A stretch of 64,000 nt of DNA. Origin: Sipunculus nudus. Lineage: Eukaryota > Annelida > Sipuncula > Golfingiida > Sipunculidae. Position numbers and translations under genes: made by a program. The stretch covers positions 23,314,456 to 23,378,455 of the forward strand of contig CM049318.1 of NCBI GenBank assembly GCA_026874595.1, read 5' to 3'. The notes under the pieces are model-generated. The model was not told where the DNA came from and searched no databases. It saw nothing but the letters and a program-made list of their open reading frames with translations. The number at the start of each line of letters is the position of its first letter. Positions within the stretch are counted from its first letter, which is position 1. Positions 1 through 10,479 of this stretch are shown here, in pieces.

Positions 1-288
1 AAATATTAATATGACATAATCATGAATAATTCCTTTGGAGACCATTTTTAGTTACACTGAAAACTTTATTTATTAATTATGCGAAAGAAAATTAAATCTT
101 AACAGAAGTATGTACTATAAAATAAATTTATGTGAAATATATATGAAAATAATAAAAAATGTTCAAGTATGCATATAATTATAAATCAATATTTTACATA
201 TGCCAGGGTCTTTACAATGGGTTGCTTTTAAATTACATGTATTCAAGAGTTCATACAATTATCTTATATCCAATAATCATTGAGGTTT

Positions 289-289
<1 letters not shown>

Positions 290-367
<78 letters not shown>
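290..367. repeat. (AT)n microsatellite
   Basis: An uninterrupted AT dinucleotide run of nearly 80 bp. It creates artificial Tyr-Ile ORFs on both strands. Confidence 0.95.
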
Positions 368-370
<3 letters not shown>

Positions 371-571
371 AGAATTAAAGAAGCTGAAATAATTAAGATC
401 TCCAGTATCATTAGGCTTATTGTTAATGACAGACACAGTATAAGAAAATTGTGTAGGTAACTGGATGATATAGGTGCTTCTAATATTAATATATAATATA
501 AAAATGTGATTGCAGTGCTAGTTTATAGCACTCATGGCTGCGCAAAGTCTAGAATCCTCCCATCAGTTTAT

Positions 572-712
572 GTAATAGTAATAGTAATAGTAATAGATAC
601 CCCTGTAATAGTAATAGTAATAGTAATAGAAGATAAAATGTGGTAATAGTAATAGTAATAGTAATATCAGAAATTGAAAGTAATAGTAATAGTAATAGTG
701 ATAGAACAACTG
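572..712. repeat. Imperfect (GTAATA)n hexamer repeat
   Basis: Tandem GTAATA/GTAATAGTAATA units with a few interruptions. The minus strand reads as leucine-rich or Thr-Ile low-complexity frames, which are artefacts of the repeat. Confidence 0.9.
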
Positions 713-875
713 TAATAGACCCCATGTCTGGCAGGAGAAGAATCCAGAGTACCATACATGTGATTGTAAAGGATCCTTTGTTTAAGATAATAATAAGATA
801 TATGAAATCTAACAAAACTATACAAAAATATGAAATAAAGAAGATACTGTATCCCTCATACTCCTTACAAGTTGG

Positions 876-1060
876 CTCTTTGCTATACAGTATCCACTGA
901 AATAACTTTTCACTGGTATTCCAGGCTTCATCAACAGTAACTCCAGAGTGGGATTTCCCATGCTTGATATTTTCAGATGGATTCACAATGTAATATCCCT
1001 CGATCATTGGTCTAATTAAAATTCTTGGCCCAGTGCCAGCTCCTGGAGGTGAAACCTGAC
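876..1060 (-). other. Candidate coding segment inside the DDX42 intron, unrecognised
   Basis: On the minus strand an open frame reads PPGAGTGPRILIRPMIEGYY, then continues with NPSENIKHG and VTVDEAWN, up to a possible donor (ACTT|GTAAGG). A possible acceptor (GTTTGTCAG) precedes it. It lies in the intron after DDX42 exon 2 but does not look like the expected next DDX42 exon. It could be a fragment of a retrocopy or transposon, or an exon of an unrecognised gene. Composition looks more coding-like than its repeat-rich surroundings. Low confidence. Confidence 0.2.
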
Positions 1061-1183
1061 AAACCGTGCTAATGCTGGCCGCAGTTTAAATGAAGGAGGT
1101 CAGGCAAAATGTAGGAGTGTAAGCAGACATTTACAGTATACACAGCATAAAACAATGTAGAAGCTTGACCAGGTAGGTCATAC

Positions 1184-1783
1184 CTCAATCTCAGCCATGA
1201 AGGCATCCAGTGGATCATCACTGTCGTCGGAGTCAGAGTCGGCATTCTTGTTTTTCTGTGCTGAGGGGCTACCTGGGGCTGGCTGGTATTCAAGGGAAGA
1301 TGGGTCTTCCTCATCATCTTCAAAATACCTGATGTGTAACAAAACAGGGTTGGTTTTTACTGTAATTTTTTTTTATTACATTACAGTTTAAAACACTGTA
1401 AATAACTGTGTAAACTGTCATTAACGAAAAAAAAACTGTAAGAAATCTCCAGTTCATACTTACATGTTAATTTGAAACCTCTCACACATTATATAGGGTT
1501 ATAGCATATGGTGCATCATGTTATATATGTACAAAACATTGTTTCTCACAAACTGAGTGACATACACAGTCCTAACATTCAAGTCCATCACTTACTCTTC
1601 CTCACTCCGAACTCTCTTCTTGCCAATATTCATACTGCTGCCATAGTTCCTGCCAGCAAACCCTGCAGTTGCTGAAAACCCAGCCTGCGCCATCTGTGTC
1701 TCAATGCCAGTGCCTTTCTTAGGAATACTGAAGCCCCCAAAGCCAAAGCCTCGGGACTGGCCTGACCCTCCCTTGTTGAACAT
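1184..1783 (-). CDS. DDX42: DDX42-like DEAD-box RNA helicase, first two coding exons (partial)
   Basis: Two minus-strand exons encode the N-terminus of a DDX42-type helicase, a nuclear DEAD-box protein linked to the U2 snRNP (SF3b). Exon 1 coding is 1783-1596, starting MFNKGG with the family signature RGFGFGGFSI; its donor is GA|GTAAGT. Exon 2 is 1328-1184, after acceptor CAG and ending GAG|GTATGA; it carries YFEDDEED, a DSDSDD acidic run and PLDAFMAEIE, matching the human YFEDEEED and PLEAFMAEVE segments. Phases agree (188 and 145 nt, joining within a Glu codon), giving 111 residues. The ATG at 1783 is preferred because a good acceptor (TCTTTTACAG) lies 10 nt upstream, so the more distal in-frame ATG at 1816 is intronic and a non-coding 5' exon lies further right. 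The helicase core should follow beyond the left edge; it is not in the window. High confidence in identity. Confidence 0.88.
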
Positions 1784-2280
1784 CTTCACTGACCTGTAAA
1801 AGACTGATAAAGACATGATGTTTAATAAATTATAAATAAATATATTTTGTTAATCTGCATATGTTGCAGTCTCAATTAGGCCACCTTTGTACACAGTTGC
1901 CAGATGCATTTCATTAAACGACAAAATCATAAAGGGTTATCAGATGGTTAAGTAAGAATGGTAGAATCTCTGATCTCTGGTCAGCTGCATGCTTTCTGAA
2001 GGGGATGACATAGTCATAGTAACCAAACTGAAACTGATTTATAAAATATGTTTCATGTCATATTTGTTCAATTTTATTTTTTATTAAAAGCTTTTATGTA
2101 CACCAGGAAATATTGGTTACATTATTTGCTCCCTTAATCCGACAAAGCAGTGGACAAAGGTGAAGGTTGCCAAGTGGGAAAGATGGAACTACTTGATGTA
2201 GGACCAGTTTGCCAGTGGTATATACCACTGGGACCACGTGACAAATGCCTTTTTTCCACTTGTCAAATTGTATTTACCAT

Positions 2281-3200
2281 CAGGGTTGGGGCCAGATACT
2301 TGTACCTGTACCTGGGTACACATTTCAGAGTACATGTACCTGTACCTGCCAGTCATGAGTAGGAAGTACCTTGTACCTGTACCTGTACCTAGAACTAAAG
2401 TACCTGTACCTGCTACAAGGTACTCCAGGTACATTTTCATATTTTTAGGGGTTTTTTTTAGTTTTTTTTTTCTCTTTAGTATTAAATTACCTGTAGTGTA
2501 AAATAATCAGCAAGCCATAAGAGTGATAAACTGCTCATGAATTGAATTGTTATCACACCTCCAGAATGGTTACATGTGTGAAATCAGCTGTAACCACTAA
2601 CTGAGCAAATCATTTGATTATACTGTACTTGGTGCACTTAATGAACATTTAGTACACAAATATCATGTTTGTGAAGTATGGTGTCAGAATAATCACCCTC
2701 TTACTGTACTTGGTGTACTTAATGGACTTTCAGTATATTTGAATTTCATGTTTGTGAATGTATGGTGTCATACTCTACTGGGTGCACTTAATGGACTTTT
2801 AATACACTTGCATGTATGTGAACATAAGGTGCCATACAGTTAATAAGTTTTATTAAAATATATACTTTAGCAAATGACTTCAGTATTATTTGATAGAAAA
2901 AGGCATGTTAATTTGCATATACGTGAATTTATGCGGTAAACGTCTTTGAAGTGATCCTCAAATAAATGTACCTGTACCTGTACCTGTACCTAGGTCAGGG
3001 TTTGGGCCAGGTACTAGTACCTGTACCTGTACCTAGGTACACAATTCATAGTACCTGTACCTGGCCATCATGAGAAGGAAGTACCTTGTACCTGTACCTT
3101 TACCTGGAACTAAAGTACCTGTACCTGGTATAAGGTACTGCAGGTACTAATTTGACCCTGGTACTTGAAATGGACACCAGGTTTGGGCCAATTGCATGTA
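2281..3200. repeat. GTACCT-hexamer dispersed repeat, two left-hand copies
   Basis: Two related blocks (about 2283-2440 and 2965-3180) begin GGGTTGGGGCCAG-like and consist of GTACCT hexamers with interspersed TAGGTAC palindromes, then share a stretch including GAAGTACCTTGTACCTG. Further copies occur at 3443-3580 and 5220-5362. The last ends ACCTGGCCCCAACTC, the reverse complement of the left start, so the family may be an inverted-repeat transposon with an internal hexamer. The blocks generate long open frames on both strands (for example 2189-2440) that are not genes. Confidence 0.75.
2622..2838. repeat. Three diverged tandem copies of a ~70-80 bp unit
   Basis: Each copy contains ACT(T)GGTG(C/T)ACTTAATG, then CATG(T)TTGTGAA and ATGGTGTCA or a near match; copies start near 2627, 2703 and 2773. 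No coding sense. Confidence 0.75.
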
Positions 3201-3442
3201 CAAAGCTTTCACTCCTTTCAGGGCAGTTCCCTATCTTAGGCAGGGGTAATTAAAAAGCATTCATCCCTGCTGCCTTTGTAGCTAGCTACCTGGCTAGCAA
3301 GCTGGTCAACCTCCAGCCACTAAACAGGAAGTTCATTTCAGCATTATATTATCAGCACAATTATACAGCAACCAACAAAGGATAGATACAGGGGGATGCC
3401 TGCATGCCCCATGTCTAAAGCTGGCTAGTATGTACACTGAAC

Positions 3443-4640
3443 AGGGTTGGGGCAAGGTACTTGTACCTGTATCTAGGTGCACAATTCATAATTATATGAA
3501 TTGCAGGCAAGATACTGGATATGGACATCTGGTTTGGTCAAGGTACCAAGCTGTCATGGCTGTTACCTAAACCAGGCAGTAGTGTTGGGACAATACGGGT
3601 TTTTGATATCATGATAATTATTCAAATTTTATCGCGAAATACTGTGATATCGCGATATTTTTAATTATATATAAAGGCATTAATAAGCCATCAATAATGG
3701 TATTTATAACAACCACCTTTAAAGTCTTGACTTTATACAAGGGGTTAAGTATTAATATCATTTATACCAATTGTGCCAGTACCACAGAATGACTCATAAA
3801 GTGATGTAAGTTGCATGAAGGTCCTGCAGGTGTGCAAGCTTGAGGTGCGGGAAGTCCTGCCCCCATCGTCGAATCACCCTTGTCAGAACTTTCCATCAGT
3901 TTCCTATAGCTACATAAAAGCCGAAGAATCCCGGCGAATTTTCGGAGAGCGTGTCATACCAATCATGGCTAAATATACTATCTCAATTTTATATGGCAAA
4001 ATATGCAACCCGTATGGAATGTTCGATTCAGTGGTGACACTTTTATGTTGACATTTTCGTTCCATGCAATAAAAGCATAAATATGTGTATTTATTGCTCT
4101 TTCATTATAATGTTATTTTCTCCTGGAATTCTCAAGCTTTTGTCCTATCTGATTCATCCTGCTACTTCCGGACATTTCCGACTAATCCCGAAGTCTGTAA
4201 GCACACGGTTCCACCCACACGCGTGTATTCAAATACATGTGGTTTATAAAAATAAATAAATGATTCTTTGAACTAAATTTATTTTGTACTTCAAGGGCTT
4301 GCTTGTGAACCAAAATCGTGAACAAAAATTGATATCCTGGTATCGCGATAATAGGAAAGTTGACGGTATGATAACCGTAGCTGTCAGATATCGTGATAAT
4401 ACCGTATACCGGTAACCGTCCCAACCCTACCAGGCAGGGGTTATTACTAAGCTTTCAACCCTTCAACCTTTGAACTTGAGTGGACTGGGGCTTGTAGCAT
4501 GCTGGCCCAGCTACCTCCAGTCTACACAGGAAGTTAATTGTTGCTTTATCAGATATAATGGGTATAGAGCAAAGGATATGGACAGTGTTGCTTTTATGCC
4601 CTATGTAGATACCTGTTGTCTAGTATGTATAAAGAAAATT
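3443..4640. repeat. Second copy of the GTACCT-element 3' region, split by a hAT insertion
   Basis: The sequence at 3443-3579 resumes at 4430-4620. The joined flanks match 2992-3390 block by block: the GGTTTGG(G)CCA segment, TAGGCAGGGGTAATTA versus CAGGCAGGGGTTATTA, CTCCAG with ACAGGAAGTT, and ACAAAGGATA versus GCAAAGGATA. The repeat was therefore duplicated before the transposon entered this copy. Confidence 0.75.
3580..4429. mobile_element. hAT-like non-autonomous DNA transposon (850 bp)
   Basis: Ends are TAGTGTTGGGAC (left) and the complement of TAGGGTTGGGAC (right), 11 of 12 matching. An exact 8-bp target duplication CCAGGCAG lies at 3572-3579 and 4430-4437. Subterminal regions are rich in ATCGCGATA palindromes on both sides. 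An 8-bp duplication with TAG(G)GTTGGG ends is typical of hAT elements. The internal ORF at 3815-4051 shows no transposase motif, so this is a MITE or deletion derivative. The flanking repeat gives an empty-site comparison, which makes the boundaries secure. Confidence 0.88.
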
Positions 4641-5219
4641 GGTGTAGGAAAAATGTAGAAGTAAAGAAAATACTTATTATATCACTGAACTCAACATAAG
4701 CCATACAAAAGCAGAACTTCCCATTTAACATAAAAAAAGTCCCAGCTCATGCATTACATACAGGTGCTGCAAACATCCTCAGTGTGCCTTTCTGCTATGA
4801 ACATGTGTATTCTTACTTGTACATTTGTATGTATTATTGCCATGAAGTTAATCTGTAAAATTGATTGTAAGATTTTCCCTTTCAGTCAAGCTATTAAGCC
4901 TTTTTACTTTAAAGTGTGATGCTCCCAGAGGTTTTGACTTTAAATCATTACTCAGAAGCTCAAAACTTGAATTAAAATATAGACATTTTATTAAAGTTTT
5001 ATTTTTCTGTATTAATAACTTTGTAAACTTTATAAGCTTTGTTTATTTATCACATTTACTAAAGGCAATCCTTTACATTTGCCAGGCCTGCATTTTTCCT
5101 GATGACATAGGAAGTGATCATTTGATACTTTTTACTGATATATTCTGCCATTCTATTATAACTTATTATTGCATATCTAGATGAATTTAATGCAAATATC
5201 ATTAGTTCGTATATCTTTA

Positions 5220-5362
5220 AAACATACCTGTACCTAGGTACTTTCTAAAGTACCTGTACCTGTACCTAGGTACTTTCCAAAAATGCTGTACCTGTATCTG
5301 TACCTGGCCATTTCGCAAGTACCTGTACCTGTACCTAGGTACTGTCACATATACCTGGCCCC
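5220..5362. repeat. GTACCT-rich repeat, right-end copy
   Basis: Hexamers ACCTGTACCTAGGTACTTTC repeated three to four times and ending ACCTGGCCCCAACTC, which mirrors the start of the copies at 2283, 2993 and 3443. Confidence 0.7.
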
Positions 5363-5557
5363 AACTCAAATCTTCACTCAATAAAATGTCACTGTAAGGA
5401 AATGCTGACAGAGCATATCTTATATATAAAAGTATAATATAATCTTCTGTTCATTTACTGGGCTACATGGCAGTACATATTTAGAAGAGGAAACATAAAA
5501 GTTGTAACATTTTCATGGAATTCCTGACTGTGGAATCACAAATTTATATATATATAT

Positions 5558-5588
<31 letters not shown>

Positions 5589-6560
5589 CATATAAATATA
5601 TTATATATATATATATATATTGAATAAAATGTGATTTTTATTTTACGAAAATTCAAATTATCAAACGCCCCCCCAAGTGATTATTATCAGACAAAAATTT
5701 ATTCTGGCTGCTTATATTAATAAAGGTGATAGTAAAATAAGAGAGTTAATAGTAGGGAAAATTTGCTAATAAATCCACAGCTGAGGGATAATCCCAAACC
5801 AACCTCAATCAATACAGAGTGAGTGCAACAACTGCACCAACAAGTTATGTGGGGATATTAAGTAAATATGAGTTAATATACTCAAATGCTAGGTAGGATT
5901 TTTTTACTGAGTGCTACCCTGGTTTGACAGCTGTCAGCACTATGACCCAGGTGTTGCTACAAAGTGCAAGGATTTTTGCTGAAGTTTTGCCGATTTGGTC
6001 AGCTTAATGGGGCTCCTGAGGATGAGCGACTTTTTGTTTGACAGATGTCATAAAAAGTTTCAAGAAAACACAATTTCTAACTTAAAACCTTTGCTGGGAA
6101 AAGAATCGTGTAAAATCAAATATAGTGTTTATGACAGGGAAACTTATTAACTGTAATATATCACAGAAATAGTAATTTATTCAAATGACCAAGAAATTAA
6201 GCTAAATGATGTGTTTAAGTATGATAACAAGACTCACTTAAAAAACTTAGCTACCTCAGCACTTGAAACTGTCTCACAATTATAAACAATCACCTACGTG
6301 ACATTTGCTCACAGAGCCACACCACTGGTAGCTGCTTCATTGTAAGAAGTTAACCTTGGTGGCTGCCAGCCTGCCGTGTCTGAGGGAATACCTAGAGCAG
6401 ACACTGTTTGCCCCTTATCACCATTTATAATGGACTATTTTCTTCTAAAACAACCACTGTTGAAGTAACTTTGTTTCATTATGAATACGACACTATTAGC
6501 CGTAATATCAGAATTTTTTTGTAAAGTTGCATGTCACCAGTTTTCTCAAAGGATCTTCCA
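5363..6560. other. Gene-free stretch
   Basis: Contains a TA-rich microsatellite at about 5543-5621 and otherwise unremarkable AT-rich DNA. No exon with splice sites or a family match was seen. TGACAGCTGTCA palindromes occur at 5928 and again at 7469. Confidence 0.5.
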
Positions 6561-7500
6561 GGGCTCTTGCCCAGTGCAGCCTAAGAAGAAAGCACAGGAG
6601 CTTGGGGCTCAACTTTTTACAGGAACCTACCAGAACTGACCCAAACTGACTGCATGATGTCAGAACTCACTATAAATAAACTACTTAATTATAAGTATTT
6701 TTTAAACATATTGTAAAGTAACAGAAGTTGATGAGAGTTATAACTAACTGTAACTTCCAATATCTAACATGATTTACTTAAAATGGTACTGGAACTGACT
6801 AGAAGAACACACATTTGATCTTACTTTACTTCAACCCAAAATGTATTAAAAAGTGAAATTAAAAAACAGCAGATCACTCTTCTTGGATGTACTGGTATTA
6901 AAAACAAAATAAACAAGAAAAAGATAAACACTTTAATAAAAATAATAATATTTCAAGCCTAGGGTTGATTGCAGCCAGTCAGTTATTAGCACTACTAATC
7001 AACTCATCACACCCTGAAGGTGTCAAACGAGAACAAAAGCAGAGGGTGATGGTCTAATTAGCTCTCTTTCTGCAATTCTAAAATTCTGTCATTTAGTTAA
7101 TTTATTCAGAACATTTATCCTATATCATATACAACATAAGCTAGTTGCTGGATATCTATATTTGAATGATATAAAAACATATATTTTAAACTCAATAAAG
7201 GCAACTGCAGATATAACAGAGTTAAATATGTAATGCTTTGACCAAATAAGCATAATGAATTTTGAAAAATGAATGAAGTACTTTTTTTTCATTTCAAAGT
7301 ACGGTATTTATTTTATCAAGTTAATGTGTTATGGATTGTTACTGTATTACAAAATGTTTAACAAAGTCTAAGAATACTGAAATAAAAAAATAATGTAATT
7401 TAAATGTACTTAAATATATTTTGAAGTCAGTGTAGGTCAGTTCCAGTAATATAAGTCAGTTTAGGGTGCTTGACAGCTGTCAAAACTTACCATTTCCTCC
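6561..7500. other. Gene-free stretch with weak inverted-repeat arms
   Basis: GAACTGACCCAAACTGACT near 6634 reappears inverted near 7433 (GTAGGTCAGTTCCAG, then AAGTCAGTTTAGGG). This may mark a decayed inverted-repeat element. No coding potential was recognised. Confidence 0.3.
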
Positions 7501-7518
7501 AAACTAGTCGTGGCTAGC

Positions 7519-7995
7519 CTATGTCACACGCAGTTTTTTACAAAGAAAACAGGGAGTGAGGTGGAGAACTGCCAACGGAATGTTGGAGGCTTTAACTGTG
7601 TGAGCAGGATCTCTAAAAAGTGCATGAAGCTCACTGCGGCGACTTTTCAGATGCATACTATCATCGACGAGATGAGATGAAAACAGAGCGGATTTTCCAC
7701 TAAAGCTGGAGCTGATTTGGCACATCCTGCTTCTCAGCCCAAAAGGTCAGCCTTTTTTCCAAGCCAAGAGGAAACGCTGACGTCTCTGTTGAGCCAGGTA
7801 GTCAGCTTCCTCTTCTGGGTGTTCCTCAGGACCAACTGATACTTCAATATCATCCGCTATTGGTTCTGCTATTGGCAACCTGTGCACATAAACCATAGGC
7901 TCAGGCAGACAGGCCAAAAACCCTGCCGACATGGAGCCTTGTGAATGCAACCAATCGGGGATCCGGCCAATCTTTCTGAGCCTGTTTTTTTTTTC
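7519..7995 (-). other. Unrecognised minus-strand open frames
   Basis: Two consecutive minus-strand frames (7990-7747 and 7725-7519) have balanced composition. The first reads KIGRIPDWLHSQGS and ends EEEADYLAQQRRQRFLLAWK before a stop. The acceptor region in front of it is poly-A and therefore poor. No family was recognised; the sequence could be part of a decayed transposase gene or a short exon. Low confidence that it is functional. Confidence 0.2.
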
Positions 7996-8009
7996 ATTTA
8001 TTGACAGCT

Positions 8010-8893
8010 ATCCTGTCCAGTAACCTTTGTTCACAGGATCACGCACTCTGGATTTCTCTTTGTGACCATAAGGATATCAGGAAGATTTGCCATCAATTAA
8101 ATCAAATGTAACAACAATGGCTCTGGACACTCCTTAATTGGCTGGTTTGCATATTTCTGGAAACGAATGCATGGCTAATATAAAATAGTCTTAACGTCAT
8201 TTGAGGTCAATGGAGCAGGAACAAAACTGGACCTATCATTTAATAAGAGTAGTAGTTATGGTGAGTTTTTTTTGAAAATCCATCAAAGCCCTCATAAGTT
8301 ATTGCTGTGAAACTCAAAGTTAATGGACAGACTGTAATAAGGAAGAATGGTGGGTACACCATAATAAGTCCCGTCATAGACGACTGGACCTGAGTGTAGA
8401 ATCAGTACCTGCATTGTGGACTCTATTATACCACTACAAATAAGTAAGGAATTAATAGTTATACAACCAGATAGCCCTATATTGTCTATTATAGGTTTAG
8501 AAATACATATTAGGAATCAATTTACAAATATATTTCGTCTGGAGTACATATTAAATACCGCTAGTAGCATGTCGTTTCTAACCATATCCAAATGGCAGCC
8601 ATGATTTTTTAACAGATAATTACGGTATGGTAAACAATCTCCATTCAGACTACCGTAAAGTATACCTGTCTGACCATGGGTGGGGGAGAGGGGGTCTCCC
8701 CCCCCCATTTAAAGCACTTAATAATGTTTCTTTTTTTGTTGTAGGAATTCTAAGAGGGGTATGGGGGGTTCCCCCCATCTTTAAGTAGTTAATAATATTT
8801 CTCAATAAATATTTTCATGATATTTATTACTGCCGTTAGGGGGCGTTAATTATTACTCCAGACCCAGATTTAAAAGCCCTCTTTTCCCTGTGA
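8010..8893. other. Gene-free stretch with two G/C-run repeats
   Basis: No gene was recognised. At 8679-8745 and 8753-8815 two diverged copies of a unit occur: a run of G, a run of C, then ATTTAAAG or CTTTAAG followed by AGTTAATAATATTTC-like sequence. The G and C runs can fold on themselves. Confidence 0.5.
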
Positions 8894-8901
8894 CCTTCAC
8901 A

Positions 8902-9750
8902 CAGGGTTGTTATTTTTCCCGGGAAAAACTAGTTTTTCCCGGACAGTAGGAAAAACCCGGGATTTATTGGGAATAACTGGGGAAAACTGGTTAGTACCGG
9001 GAATAACTGGGGAAATGTCTGATCAAAATTGTTATAGTTATGTATAGTTAATTAATTCTGTTTAATGTTGCATGTTGAAATTATATTATATATATATATA
9101 TGTATATATATATTTATACATATACATACACATATATACATATATGGAAGTATATATCCACATGTGATGTATATAAATATATATATATATATGTGTGTGT
9201 GTGCAATATTTCCACAACTCATACTAGTGCATTACTATTACTTAATTACCAATTAACTGCAACATAAACTTGTGAGCTGACAAAAGTAATCAAGCATGTT
9301 AACCTAATCAAGGCCGAGTTAATCTTGGGGGTACAGAAGTGTGAAGAAGCCATGCTAGTCATGTAGGGCTCACACAACTAGTGAGCTAGGGTGAGAAGAA
9401 ACCCACCACCCATTGTGGCATCACTTGGGGAAACCCTGTCCAGCATGATGCAGGCTTCTGTGCATACAGGTAGGAAACCAAGCACCCTATTTTTATGCTA
9501 CTGTGCCCAAAAGGATACCAGGTTTCATGGCTCTTCTCTATATAAGTTGATGTTATTGCCTGTCTGCCATAAGTTCTTGTTTTCTGAAGAAGTTAACAAG
9601 GCATCATGAGAGGAGGCAGGCCTATAGATCCTATTAGAGGTTTTCCCCAGTTTTTCTCATTTTCCCACTTTGAGAGGTTTTTCCAAAGGCGGTAAATATC
9701 AGTATTTACCAGCTGGTAAATACCACACTGGGAAAAACTTAACAACCATG
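8902..9750. mobile_element. Second hAT-like non-autonomous element (849 bp)
   Basis: Left end CAGGGTTGTTATTTTTCCC; right end is the complement of CATGGTTGTTAAGTTTTTCCC. An exact 8-bp duplication CCTTCACA flanks it (8894-8901 and 9751-9758). Subterminal GGGAATAACTGGGGAAA repeats occur on the left and GGGAAAA/GGTAAATA repeats on the right. It carries a TA/CA microsatellite (about 9082-9202) and no transposase. It is different in sequence from the element at 3580, so it belongs to a separate hAT family. Confidence 0.87.
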
Positions 9751-9763
9751 CCTTCACATCGTC

Positions 9764-9832
9764 TTGCATGGTATAATGGCATTAGTGTTCGAGTACTGAG
9801 CAGCGCTGCACAGGATCGATTCCAGAGATGAC
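9764..9832 (+). repeat. Degenerate tRNA-like sequence
   Basis: ATGGTATAATGGCATTAGTG resembles a tRNA A-box region, and GGATCGATTCC about 35 nt later resembles a B box (GGTTCGATTCC). The anticodon arm does not fold convincingly, so this is probably a tRNA pseudogene or SINE head rather than a working tRNA. Confidence 0.4.
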
Positions 9833-10270
9833 CAACTTCTGCTCTTTAATGTGATATTCATGATTTATAATGTATAAAAGTACTTACACATATCTGACTA
9901 ATAATAATATTAATATGTCTTTCATCAACAGATAACACCTCAGTAGGAAATATAAGAGAAGACAATAAGTAGTAGCAATATTTTATTCATCTGTCCCAAA
10001 TGTAGGTACTGATTGTAAATTCGCTCCGACGGCCGTATAAAAAAAACGAAACACTGTCACTGCTTAAAACAGAAAATAAACTCTTAAACATTCAGTCCTA
10101 GACTCACTCAATCAGACAAGTTTTATAGGTCGGACTTAACATGTCAGTTTGCACATGTATAAAACATTCATTAAAGGGTGAAGCTGTCCTAAGGTTTATA
10201 ATCATTTCATTATTATTTCTCAATTTGTACTGATACGAACGTATGTTATAGTTTCTATAGAATCGCTCAC

Positions 10271-10320
10271 CTTTTGTACGCGGCTGCCAAACAAATGCCC
10301 GCTTCTAGCCGGAAGTTCAT
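10271..10320 (-). other. Candidate first coding exon with ETS-type motif
   Basis: On the minus strand ATG at 10320 opens MNFRLEAGICLAAAYK and then meets a strong donor (AAAAG|GTGAGCG). The segment is markedly GC-richer than its surroundings and contains an ACTTCCGGC motif, common at TATA-less promoters. No downstream exon was convincingly identified; the phase would fit the frame ending at 7747, but the acceptor there is poor. No family recognised. Confidence 0.25.
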
Positions 10321-10364
10321 GGAAAACGGCAAAATATGATGCAAAAACAAATCTATCATCACCA

Positions 10365-10462
10365 TAGACTGGTACCCTGCTCTCACCCAAGCATAGATTG
10401 GCTGATCGATTCTATGATTGGCTTAGAGCAGCGGTGCCATGATAGAGCGGGGTACCAGTCTA
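10365..10462. mobile_element. 98-bp MITE with near-perfect terminal inverted repeats
   Basis: Left end TAGACTGGTACCCTGCTCT pairs with the right end (complement TAGACTGGTACCCCGCTCT), 18 of 19 matching. The 9-bp repeat TCATCACCA directly flanks it (10356-10364 and 10463-10471). Too short to encode anything. A 9-bp duplication would suit a Mutator-like (MULE) origin; an 8-bp reading would suit hAT or P-type elements. Confidence 0.82.
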
Positions 10463-10479
10463 TCATCACCACACCGCAA

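Noticed and set aside
549-1007. 152-codon minus-strand ORF
   Set aside because: Its C-terminal part is the poly-Leu and Thr-Ile reading of the GTAATA hexamer repeat; only the first part (876-1007) is listed as a weak candidate.
2189-2501. Three overlapping 70-87 codon ORFs on both strands
   Set aside because: They read through the GTACCT hexamer repeat as alternating VPVP, YLYL or GTGT residues.
3815-4051. Possible gene in the first hAT-like element
   Set aside because: 78 codons without transposase motifs; the element is non-autonomous.
9764-9832. Functional tRNA gene
   Set aside because: A- and B-box-like words are present, but the acceptor and anticodon stems do not pair.
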